From positions 124,001 through 188,000 of the forward strand of contig JAVKOQ010000048.1 of NCBI GenBank assembly GCA_031835245.1: a stretch of 64,000 nt of DNA. Direction: 5' to 3'. Shown in pieces: positions 24,394 to 35,787 of the stretch. This stretch comes from Balamuthia mandrillaris. Its lineage: Eukaryota > Discosea > Longamoebia > Balamuthiidae. The notes beneath the pieces are model-generated. The model made no database searches. It was not told where the DNA came from and saw only the letters and a list, made by a program, of their open reading frames with translations. Both the position numbers and the translations under genes were made by a program. Numbering within the stretch: the stretch's first letter is position 1; each line of letters starts with the position of its first letter.

Positions 24394-24883
24394 CTACTGT
24401 CCGAAATGTGAGGAGTAGAGGGTGGCTGCTCGTGAAAGGATGGCCTCTGCATCCAACTTTGGAACCTTTTGTAAAGCAGTTTTTAGGAATGTTAAAAGAA
24501 TAAGAGAAGAAAGGCAGGAGAGATGATGGATGGATACATGAGTCAGAAACATGGTGAGCTCTCGTGTGTGGTCAACGTCCAGAATCTTGGGTTTCAAGGA
24601 GGAGAGCAAGGAGCACGCTACACAGGCAAGATAGTCCACCGACATTCCTATCACTTTGTCCCATATCCTAAATACAATTATATGTATCAGCCAAAATGAA
24701 AGAAGACAAGTGGACAAAAAAAAAACCAAATAGGCAAGAGAGAGGGAGAGGCAAACCGTTCCAAATAAAGACCAGAAAAACAACAGGAGAAGTAACTGCG
24801 AAACCATCTGCGATATGCAATAAATAACACGTGCGGCCGGCCCATTCGTAAGAACTAAGATAGAGAAGGAGAGAGAGAGAGAC

Positions 24884-24931
<48 letters not shown>

Positions 24932-25670
24932 CAGAGAGACAGAGAGAGAGAAAGAGAGAGAAGAACATACGAGTAACTAAACTGATCCACCATTACATTT
25001 AACTGATGAAAGTGTTTCCATACTTCTGGCTCATACTTTTCTAACAATCGAGAGAGGGTGTTGATTTGGTGGTATATGCCAATGGATTGGTGGCCGTAGG
25101 TCTGTTGTCGTAACCGCAGAAAGTGGGAGAAACACCAATACACTTCTGCTTCGCTTTGTTGTGCTCCGCCTTTTTTTGAAGCGTCGTTTAGCGAGGAGTG
25201 AAGAGAAGAGGAGAGCAGTAGTAGAGAAGAACGTACAAACAGTACAAAACACATTGGCGATGCAAAAGAGATCTTTTGCAGTGTCTTCATCTTTCTACAT
25301 TGTTAAAGTGGTGAGAAAGGAAAACAATCGAGGAAAGAAATGAAAGAAAAAGAAAAAGAAATGAAAAAGAAAAAGAAAAAGAAAGAAAAGAAAAGAAAAG
25401 AAAAAGAACCTCGGTGGCATAAGCATTTTCTAATAACGATTGCTGCACCCGGAAAACAAGAGCAAGATTTCTTGCTCTAAAGTCCTTCTTCTCTTGCGCA
25501 GAAGGAGAAGACCCTTTGCTTGTCTCTGCGAGTAAAAGCTCGCTCTCCTCTTCAGAGGGTGGTGGCACTAATTCATCCAACACTCTTCACCCCAAAAATC
25601 AGAACACCACACCAAGAAACAAAAAGAACGGAACAGAACAGACAAAAGTGAGAGTAAATAGAAAAAGGAA

Positions 25671-25730
<60 letters not shown>

Positions 25731-26785
25731 CAGAGAGAGAGAGGAGTAACAACCTGAGAAAGCTGGGTGGAAGACAGGTTCGGTGCAGGAGGAGAGCAAA
25801 GCGTTTGATGTCTTGGTACTCTTGGGCGTGTTCCTGGTTGACAAACTCCCATGCCTCTCTATGAATGGGCAATGCTCCTTTTGGAACGAAAGAAAGGATG
25901 AGAGACAAAAAAAGAGAAGAAGAAAAGAGGTGAACATGAAGCACAAAGAAAAAAAAGGATCGAAAGGAGACATTCTCGAAAAAGACAACGCAGATGAGGG
26001 GAAAACGTGTTTATTGTTTTGGAATCGAAAAGAGAACAGAAGGAAAAAAAAATCACGAGAAAAAGAAAGGAGGCAATGGCAAAAGATGGATGGGAAAGAA
26101 AGCAAAGTACCAAGAAGAACTTTCCAGACAAGAGCTCTGTATTCCTGTGGGATCAGATCGAACCGCCTGCAAATCGTTCGCAGTTGAGAAAGCTCTATGT
26201 CGCACAAAATCAAAATCGTGGTGAGTTTCCAATAAGAATAAAAAAAAACATTAAAGTCTAATCTACAGAAAAGTTTGGTTTCGAATTGAACACAACAAAA
26301 TGTGCCTTCTTCGGATTGCCAACCCCACACAAAAAAAAGAATGAGGACAGCATTGAAAACCAAAGGTTTTTGGTTTTGGATTTTGCTTTTCCTGAGTTAA
26401 CTTGAAGAAATACGCATTTTACCCTCTCCTCTTTTCTCCCCTTTAAAAAGAGAGAGAAAAACAAGAGAAGGTCAAGCATGCTCCTCCATAGGAACCAGGG
26501 TTCATCGTTCACACACTCCACAAAATCACACTCACACGCACAAACATGTAGCAAAAAAGAGTAGCAGTTGAGGTTCTTTTTTCAAAAAAAAAAACCATTC
26601 AACGCACCAATCACAGGTTCTTTGAAGATTTGCTCCAAGGAATTTTTCAGCTGAGCGCCCTGAAAGCCGAGCGTGCTGAGGTAGTTGGCTCTAAAGTTTC
26701 GCCCGCTGCTGGTGCTGCGCAGCCCTTCCCGTCCGCCTTTCATCGCTTTTGGTCCCTTTTTTCTGCAATAGTTTTTTTTTTCCAT
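24394..26785 (-). CDS. TBC1D7-like protein (third subunit of the TSC complex)
   Basis: Nine exons close in phase (26608-26785, 26111-26194, 25754-25877, 25410-25584, 25237-25294, 24971-25169, 24757-24807, 24538-24667, 24394-24465), about 356 residues; human TBC1D7 is 293. Matching blocks run the whole length: NFRANYLSTLGFQG, then EYRALVWKVLLG (TBC motif A), DEDTAKDLFCIANVF, WFRSYFSCCFSG, RIWDKVIG and a final KLDAEAILSRAATLY. As in TBC1D7, no IxxDxxR arginine finger is present, so it is probably a scaffold, not a RabGAP. TBC1D7 holds TSC1 in the TSC complex that restrains Rheb/TORC1; that role here is inference. Introns hold GA repeats at about 24875-24960 and 25675-25740. Confidence 0.85.
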
Positions 26786-27055
26786 TTTTGAGGACGAAGT
26801 TGAGGTGGACCTAAAGAAATCACCTTAAGAACGCGTAAGGACCTTAATCTGGAAAATATTTCCATTTTGTGCTAGCCAGAAAGCGAAGGTGAGGTGTAGA
26901 TTTCCATTTTAAGGTCGGAGCCACGTCATTGCGCAATATAGGCGCGGCGGTTGGCGAAAGTGAGGTATGGCGATGATATTAGTAGTCTTGTTTGTTTGTT
27001 TTCTTTTGATTTTTACAACAACATCAACGACAGGAAAGAAGAGATAGAGGGACAA

Positions 27056-27207
27056 TTACGTCCATGTCTTGTATAGCTTTTCGCCTGGGTGGGGTCTTTT
27101 CTCATTACCTCTATCGAACTTGAGAGCACGTTCGAACACCGAAAGATCTTGGTTTGTGAGGTGAAGCGAATGAGCAAAAAAGAAAAAAAGAACATGAAAC
27201 AATATTC

Positions 27208-27265
<58 letters not shown>

Positions 27266-28309
27266 AAAGAATACTTCGTTCGTAACGGCTTTGTTGCAAG
27301 GGAGGTTGAATGAGGCCTTCATTCTCCTGGCGGATTTTCTTCATCATCACCATAAGCTTACGCATCTGTTCCACTTTCTTCTGAAGATAGTCTTCGTGTC
27401 TGTTTTTTCGTTTGTTGGTTGGTTTAAAGAGACCGTTTGTTAACAAGAAAAGAGACAAGAAGGAAAAGCAGTAAGAAACGAAAAGACAAACGAAGAAGCT
27501 CAACGTACGCTTGTTCTGACGAAAAGTCTCCCGCAAGCTCCACACTATCTTGCAACTTCAAAAACGCCAAAAAGAAGTTCGAAACTATAACACAAAAAGG
27601 TGAGATACCAAAAAGAATACACATTAAAAAAGAGCGAACGAGTACATTGCTCAGCAATAAACGGCAACGAATAGGTCAATCCATTCATGAAGTTGGGCAG
27701 GTAAGCCGGGTGCTTGCTCCAGTCCATTTGCTTAAACTCAAAGCCTTGGTCGGTGATGAGCATAAAGGCCGCTTTGTTCTCGTAAAAGTCGCAATAGTTG
27801 GGAGCGCTAAAGACGGTGATTACAGGGGGACACTTGCCGCTCTGAGCCCTCTCCTCCTGCTTGAAGTAGTGCTGGTGGTAGCCAAATTGCTGGACCTCGT
27901 GAGCGCGCACGATGGCGGCCAGTTGGTTGCGGTGGAGAAAGTCGTCCACGGCTTTGAGGCCGTAGATGTATCCGCAGCCGCGCGTGGGATTCTTGAGGAA
28001 AGAGATGAACTTGTGCTCTCGGGCGGAGAGCTCTGGGTATTGATCCTCCAGCGGGTCTGACCATAGCAAGTCGCTATAGTGGTTGTTGTTTGAAGAAAAA
28101 GCGAACGAGATAGAGAATAAGAATATAAGAGATCCTGAGACCGGATAAACGGACGAAACAACACTGAGAAGTCTATAATTACCAGAATGCACCTTCTTCA
28201 GGAACTTCAGCGAAGCGATCTATCTTGTCAATGTCTTCAAGCTGTGAAGAAGAACAAGATAAGAACAAACGGTGCATAGATATTTGTTAACATGAGTACA
28301 ACAAACTTA

Positions 28310-28349
<40 letters not shown>

Positions 28350-30821
28350 TTAAAGAGCACCATTTTGACTTGAGGAGAGAGTCCACCATGAACGCAGAGG
28401 AAAGGTCCGCTCTCTTTGCCTTTAACCAAAGCAGCTAAAGGCAGTGTTTCAAATGTACTTGCAAACAATTCGTATATTTCTTCATTGTATTTATACCGGC
28501 CTTCGCAGAGATAGAAAGAGAAAGAAGTCAAACAAAGCACCAAAAGAGAGGGAGAGATAAACTTACATTCAGCTTTAAAGTTAAAATGTTCAGCCAAGGT
28601 GCGAGACTCGTGATTGCCACGAATCATGAAGAAGGTTTGAGGATACCACAGTTTGCAGGCGAAGAGCCAAAGACAAACTTCCGTAGAGAAACAGCCACGG
28701 TCCACGTAGTCTCCCAAGAAGAGATAGGGAGTGTCTTTGGGATCTCCGGCTGTGTCCATAAGGTTCAACAAATCGTAGAACTGACCATGAATGTCTCCGC
28801 ATACTATAACGGTTTTGCACGGGAGAACCGTTAACAAAGAAGAGAGAGGCAGACAAACGAAGAACGAAATAACAAGAAAAACAAAAGAGCAAACGAGAAA
28901 GAGCACGAAACAAGATGCAAGGAGAGATAGAGGAGAGAGAACAAGAACAGAGGGAAGGATACCCGTGACAGGAGCATTCACAGCAAGAGTGTTGGGCTCT
29001 GATTGGAATACAGCTTTAGCTGCATTGATAAGCTTTGTTGCTGCATCAATCTCCAAACGGCCTATTGTTTCATCAGAAAAGCGAGAACGAAAAGAAAAGA
29101 GCAGTTTTTCGCTTCAAACCTTCTTCAAACAGATGTTGCTTAAGCACAGCAAGGTCTGGTTTATCATTTACTCCAAACAACCGCTCGATGGATAACCGAT
29201 GGCGAACGGGCTGAGGTACATCTCTTATCGGCCTCTCTTTGGTGTCTCTGCCCAACATCTTCTTGATGTCGGACCATTTTGCTGTCTGTCCGGAAGCAGC
29301 CTGATGTCCAAAGAAGTGAGCAACAGGGCTTCCCGAAGCAATGGTCAAATGCTTCTTCAGTTGTCTTGGTTGTTGTTGCTGTTGAGGTTTGTTTTGAAGG
29401 AATGTCGATTCTTTGGTTTTAGTGTTGTTTGCGTTGTTGTTGTTGTTGTTGGAAGAAGAGTTTTGTTGTTTGTTTTTGTTGGACTTGCCTGGAAGTCTTC
29501 CTTTCAACAAGCCGCCTACTTTCAGCCCAGAGCTCACTATACTGCCTTTTGTCGAGCTCTTTGAAAGATTACTACCACCGCTGTTGTTATTGTTTGAAGA
29601 TGGAGAAGAAGAAGCAAGAGATGAAGAGGGAGTTGAGGCTTTGATGCCTCCATAGGAGGCAGAAGTTGAAGCAGAAGAAGAAGCCAAAGTGATTGTTGTC
29701 GTATCTTTATCCTTTCTCACCTCAGCGAGTTGGGTCATCAATAAAGTCGTCAACTCCTCCTCTTCTCCTCCTGTTGTCGTTTCTGTTGTCACCGTTGTGG
29801 TCATCGTGGTTGCATCGAGCTCCACACCCTCCAGCCCAGAAGCCAAGTTCTTCAGTCGCACAAAGCTGTCTCTCTTGTCTTTGTCCAGCTGCAGCCTCTT
29901 TCTCTTGTTCTCCTCCTTGATCAGCTCCAAAAGTCCTTTCTTCAGCTCTGCTTCTCCCGCAGCACTCATCATCGTTGTCGTAGTAGTCGTAGTCGTTGTT
30001 GTCGTTGTCGTTGTCGTTGTTACGGAAGAACTTCCTTCATTGTTGTTGTCACGCGGAGAAGTGGAAGAGGGAGAAGAGGAAGAAGTGGATTGCGGCTGGT
30101 CTGCGCTCTTCTTCAGGTCAAACTTTTTGAGCGTCAACAGGCGAGCCTTTCTCTGCTCCTGATCCAAATGGCTCCTAGGGCTAGTTTTCTGTTCCTCCTC
30201 TTGTTCCTTTTCTTTTGCTGCTTCAGAGCTCTCCTCATCGGCTGCGTTCCCTTCTCCTTCGCTACCATTGGTTAGTCCTCCGCTCAGCAGTTGTTGTCTC
30301 CGCTCAGCTCTCCTTCGCCGCCGCTCCTCCAGCTGTTCGAGGTGCTCCCTCTCGAGAGCCTTTCTCTTGGCCTCCCTCTCCTCCTTCCGTTTGGCTATCT
30401 CCTGTCTCTTCTGCTCCAGCTCTTCTGCCTCCCTCCTCTCTCGCTCCTGTCTTTCCTGTCTTCTTCGCAGCCGCTCTTGAAGCCTCTTTTCGGTCTCATC
30501 GGTCGGAGAGGCAGACGAAGCAGAAGAAGAAGAAGAAGAAGAAGAAGAAGAAGAAGAAGAAGAAGAAGAAGAAGAAGAAGAAGAACAAGAAGAAGAAGAA
30601 GAAGAAGAAGAAGAAGAAGAAGAAGAAGGAGGAGGAGGAGGAGGAGGAGAAGAAGAAGGAGAAGAAGAAGAGGAAGGAGAAGAAATTTTTGGTTCGCTAC
30701 CGTCGTTTAATGTTAGACGGTCGGTTTCCTTGTCGACGGTCCATTGGGCGCTGAGCAGGTTTTCTTTGTGTCTCCGCCTCTCCAGGCGCTGTCTCCTCCG
30801 CTCTTCCGCTCTAGACTCCAT
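27056..30821 (-). CDS. Calcineurin A catalytic subunit with long N-terminal extension
   Basis: Nine exons close in phase (29120-30821, 28963-29061, 28567-28803, 28361-28500, 28183-28241, 27646-28073, 27509-27584, 27275-27399, 27056-27147), about 985 residues. The catalytic domain starts near residue 540 ([11 protein letters not shown] ... HLFEEGRLE) and has all PPP motifs: GDIHGQF, GDYVDRG, RGNHESR and HGGLSP. LCDLLWSDP-like and SAPNY motifs mark the PP2B class. A helix after SLPFIAEQ matches the calcineurin B binding helix, a basic [18 protein letters not shown] matches the calmodulin-side segment, and [15 protein letters not shown] matches the autoinhibitory FEEAKGLDRINERMPP. Residues 1-540 are unusual: an Arg/Glu-rich helix, poly-Ser, a 17-Thr run and Asn/Ser-rich stretches, all in exon 1. 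It is a Ca2+/calmodulin-activated Ser/Thr phosphatase; the extension's role is unknown. Confidence 0.93.
30520..30632. repeat. GAA repeat inside coding exon 1 of calcineurin A
   Basis: The trinucleotide run reads TTC on the sense strand in register TCT/TCC and encodes about 30 serines, broken by one Cys. It is the same repeat type that fills introns elsewhere, here kept in frame. Confidence 0.85.
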
Positions 30822-31372
30822 CTAGATTCTTTTTTATTGTTGCTGTTAATAATAAGCTCGTTGGGATTAAAAAGTGAAAGGAATGACCATTTACCCTAAG
30901 TAACTCCTGTAACTCCTGGGTTCTTTTTTTTTTTTAAGCGACCAATGGACCAAAGGAAGGAAGAAGAAGCGGAGAAGCGCACCACCTTTCGGTGTTTCTT
31001 TTGTTGTTGTTAGCGGAGACGTTTCTTGAACGGAAGCTCGCCCCGATTATTTGTTGTGTGTCATATATTACCTTCTTGTCGACGATCGAATATTACTTGT
31101 CGACACACCGATTTCCCTCCGGAACACATGAAATTTCTGCGACACTTCTTTATTTCCAGGAAATTTGCTGTTTATTTCCTTTTTGGCGATTTATCCTCCG
31201 CTCCGAAGTAGTACCGTCCAACGGCGGAAGCGCTGCCTCGCATGGACAAACACGCGATGATGCAATGATAAGGTATCACCTTAAATTAATTCACTGGAAA
31301 AGAAAGAAAAAATATTTCTTTTTTTTTTTTGGTGTAACTCGCAAAAAGCAAAGCAAGCAAAGAGAAGAAAAA
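30822..31372. promoter_or_regulatory. Divergent promoter region, calcineurin A / SDH
   Basis: 551 bases between two divergent ATGs. Two GTCGAC palindromes, 31078-31083 and 31099-31104, lie 15 bases apart. Poly-T runs flank each gene start. Promoter content is inferred from gene order. Confidence 0.45.
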
Positions 31373-32073
31373 ATGGCGCTGGCACCCACGCGATCCCGTT
31401 GCTCCTCTTCTCTCTGCAACAAGTCCTTCCTCTTCCACGCTCGTTCCTCTCCCTCTTTCTCTCTCCTCCACTCTCGTTCCTTTGCTTCCTCTACTTCTTC
31501 TTCCACTTCCACTTCCACTCCTTCCTCTTCTGCCTCCTCTTCTGCTTCCTCCAAACTCCCTCCCATCACTGAACTTCGCCGCGAACTGCGTGAGGTGGAG
31601 AAACGCAGGGAGGAGCTGCGGGAGGCCATCTTCAAGTACCGCGACCCCAAAAAGAAGCACATCCTCATCTGGGCGCCGGCCGCTCCGCCACCGCCTGCAT
31701 CAACTACCTCCTGAGAGGGCGGAGCGCGAGAACTGGGACGTCAAGGTGGGGGACGGCAACGAGGCGCAGGCCGACGCGGTGGTCAAGGGCAACCCCCACG
31801 GCGTGGCCTTTGGCTTTGACGCCAATGACGAGCGGCAGAGGGAGAAGGAGATTGGGCAGGCGGACGTGGTGGTCTCCCTGTTGCCCGCCTTCATGCACCC
31901 CCTCATTGCCAAGGACTGTCTGCGGCTTGGCAAACACATGGTATGCTTCTCTCTCTCTCTCTCTCTCTCTCTCTCCTTGCTCACTCACTCGCTCACTCAT
32001 TATACACACATTCTCTCTCTGTCTCTCCACTCTCCTCTCTCCTTGCTCGCTCACTATACACATTCTCTCTCTG

Positions 32074-32114
<41 letters not shown>

Positions 32115-32632
32115 ATTTACCTTCTCGCTCTACTACGCTTCTCTTCGTGCCTGTTCTCACACAACAAAAAAGGTAACGGCCTCGTATGTTTCCAAAGAGA
32201 TGAAAGCCATGGCCAACGAGGCCAAAGCCAAGGACCTCCTCTTCCTAAACGAAGTGGGCGTGGACCCTGGAATCGATCACATGATCACTATGCGCGTGCT
32301 CGATGAGATCCGCAGCGAAGGAGCCGAGCTGAAGACCTTCCAGTCCTTCACCGGCGGGTTGGTCGCGCCGGAGAGCGACAACAATCCTTGGCATTACAAG
32401 TTTAGTTGGAACCCGAGAAACGTGGTGTTGGCGGGACAGGGTACCTCCATGTTTGTGCAGAATGGGCAATACAAGTACATTCCCTACCAGCAGGTGTTTA
32501 GGAGGTATGAGGAGTTGGACGTGCCCAACTATGGATCCTTTGAGGGTTATGCCAATCGTGACTCGCTCAAGTATCGCGCTACCTACGGCATTGAGGATTG
32601 CCCTACTGTCTTCCGAGGTTTGTTATTTTATA

Positions 32633-32679
<47 letters not shown>

Positions 32680-33416
32680 CTTCTCTTACATCCGTTCGCT
32701 TCTCCTCTCTTTCGCGTTCTCGTTTTCTTCTCTTTCTTGCTCCATTCATTTCGTATTTTAACACATCCTTTTAAACAGGAACATTAAGGCGACCAGGCTT
32801 TTGTGAGGCCTGGGACACCTTTGTGCAGCTCGGCATGACCGATGACACCTACGAAATGGAGAATGTCAGTTCCATGACTCACCGCGACTTTATCAACTCC
32901 TTCCTCATGTGGCGCCCCTCTGACAGCGTCGAGCTCAAACTGGCCTATCACCTGGGTCTCAGCATCGACTCTCCTGTAATGCAAAAGTTGAAGTGGTTAG
33001 GCATCTTTGAGAACAGAAAGGTGGGTCTTCAGAAGGGCACTCCCGCTCAGATCTTGCAGGCCATTTTGGAGAAGAAGTGGGGCTTGAAGAAAGGCGAGAA
33101 GGACATGGTCGTGATGTACAACCAGTTCATCTACGAGAACAAGTCGGGTGATTGCCAAGAGGTCGTCTCTACCATGGTCGCTAAAGGGGATGGAACCGAG
33201 TCAGGCACAGCGATGGCAAGGACGGTAGGTCTCCCTCTGGCTATTGCCACCAAGTTGGTGGTCAACAACCAACTGCCCATGTTCAAGGGAGTGCACATCC
33301 CCACCCACAAGGAGATCTACGCTCCTATCCTCAACGAGTTGGAGAAAGATTTCGGCATTGAGTTTACCAATCAACGCAACAAGATCTATCGCGTCAAGGA
33401 AGACATTCACCTTTGA
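31373..33416 (+). CDS. Saccharopine dehydrogenase (glutamate-forming), two frame breaks
   Basis: Exons 31373-31940, 32173-32617 and 32779-33416; about 550 residues if read through. The first 60 residues are Arg/Ser-rich with no acids, a likely mitochondrial transit peptide. The Rossmann motif LGAGRSATACINYLL is present but in a different frame from the sequence before it, and the sequence after it (ERENWDVKVGDGN) is in a third frame, so one base seems missing near 31667-31670 and another near 31714-31717. Everything downstream is intact: NEVGVDPGIDHM, the SFTGGLVAPESDNNPW substrate loop, and the C-terminal GDGTESGTAMARTVGLP. This matches the SDH half of aminoadipic semialdehyde synthase, lysine catabolism. 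Sequencing error or recent mutation are both possible. Introns have CT repeats immediately after the donors. Confidence 0.88.
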
Positions 33417-33480
33417 AAACCAAACGACAAAAAAACAAAGGGTTCTTCTTCCACTTATTCTATCTGTTATTTTTAAAAGG

Positions 33481-34661
33481 TTAGCTCTTTTCTTCTTTGT
33501 TGTGGAGGATATTCTTTTCTCTCATCTCAGCAAGCATCTGTTGCATGGTCGCTGTGTCCATGCCGTACAGCAAAGTGTTTTCGGTGCGTACGACGAGCTC
33601 CTCTTGAGCGGGAAAGTGGCCGCTGCTGATGGCGTCCGCTGGGTCGCGGTGGCTAAGCTTGCGAACGCGCTTGGGCGTCCCGGCTAGCTTCTCTTTTTTC
33701 TTGGGGAACTTTTCTTGCACTTCTTCCAAAAGCATCGATCGGGCTCTCTCGGAGGGACCGCGAAAGCATGGAGCACTTATCGCACACCTTTCTGCGTTTA
33801 TCACTTTCCAAAAGCAGTTAGCAAGAGAGAGCAGAGAGGGGAGAAAGAATGCTACGTTTGGTCAAAAAATATTCGCGGAAGAAAGAAGCGTCTGCTTTGA
33901 AGATGCCGTTCTTTGGGAGAGGAGGATGCTTCAAAGTGTTGGTGTGAACTCCGCTTTTATAGGCCATGTGTAGCTTGTACAATTCTGCAGAACGTTTCCG
34001 CTGTGGCTGCACTATGGCGAACACATCTTTTGAGAAATGCGATTAAAGAAAATAAATAACAGAGGGCAGGGAATGGAAAAACAAAAACAGAGAAAAATAA
34101 ATAAAGGATACGATTGAAGTTGCTTTGGAAGATGCTGGGGTCGATTGGTTTCTTTCCTTCGTAATAAATGATCACCACGATATCGTTTCCAATGTGCCGC
34201 TTACGTTCCCACTTTTAAGGAAACAAAGTTAGCGGCCGTTAGATCACATAAGAAAGAAAAGAAAAGAAGAAAGGATAAAAACAAACCTGTTGTCCAAATT
34301 CGTCGGTTTTCTTCTGCCACGGTAACAAAGTGTTCACGTGAAACCTGAATAACCACGAAAAATGTTACACAGATTCTCACCAAAAGAGGCAAGAGAGAGA
34401 GAGAGAGAACAAACATGATCTCGTGTCCTTTGAACTTTGTATATATGGACTGTTGATCTCCTAAACAGTAATAATCGTTACATATGTTTAACGTTGCAAC
34501 GAAAACGAAATCAAAACAAAACTAAAAGAAAAGAAACGCACTGGTTGTACTAAGTCCTCCAGAATACTTGTCCCATCCTTTCAATTGAATCTTATCTCCT
34601 AATATCCTCAAAAACTTTTCAAAGTCGGCGCTTCCGCCCACTTCAAAATGAAAATCGAGTC

Positions 34662-34700
<39 letters not shown>

Positions 34701-35754
34701 GAATTACCATTATTGTACATAGCCGTTTCATCCTGCCCATCTGTTGCATACAAAACTCCAAATTTGAATGAATTCACTCCATTCTAGAGAGAGAGAGAGA
34801 AAAGGAAACAATAGATTAGAAACAAACCATTTTTGAAAATAGATAAGAGAGTGGTACCAATATATCTTCAGTGTTAGCAAATTCGTCGTATATTTCAGGG
34901 TCACGAACGACCCATAAGTTTTTCAATGAAAAGTGTGGCCTCTTTTCTGGTTCCATTTTCTTCAGTGCTACCAACAAATCCTGCGAACGAGCGTAACGTT
35001 CCTTCTTTCTCATTTTTACAAGTGACGCTGGAATCTCCACCCTAAAGTCTCTCTGCACAAGATAAATTATACTTAGAAAACAAGCCAACGAGAGTAAAGG
35101 AAAGGTGCTGCAACAAAACGAAAGAACGAGGAGAGAAGGAAGCGAGAAGAAAGCAGAATGAAAATAAACCTCTTTTGTACGAATGAGAGCACGATAGACG
35201 CCGGATTTAAGGGCCGTAGTATCCATAAAGCTATTTCCAGCAATAATGATTGGAGGAGTAGACCTGGGACTAGCCTCTCCTGAAAAGGATCCAGAATGAG
35301 TCGCTGATACCGAGGAGTCTTCGTTGTTTGAGGTACTGTTGTTGGTTGGGGTCAAGTTGTGTGTTTTATGGGAAGAAGCAGATGAAGAGGAAGGTGCAAG
35401 AGATGAAGCAGAATCTAATCCGGGTGTGTCCTTTTGTATTGAAATAAAGAGTGGTCCAAGAACTTTGTCTGTACCAATGATATTCGTGTGTACTGTGTTT
35501 TTTTTAGATAAACAGCTAGTGAGTATAAAGTCATGTTTTTGTTGGTTGTTTAGGAGTACCTGTTTTGCCATAAAAGTAACGACGGTAGTCCGATGTGCTT
35601 AGATGTTCGCAGAGGGTTAAGTCGGTGCAGCCCTCTCCATTACCACTTATTTCCACAAAGTAGCCTGAAGACTCAATCCACAAAGATGGCTATTTTTTTT
35701 TTAACAGCAAGACAGAATCAATGAAATAGAAGCAGTACGAGAACAAAAAGCAAG

Positions 35755-35787
<33 letters not shown>

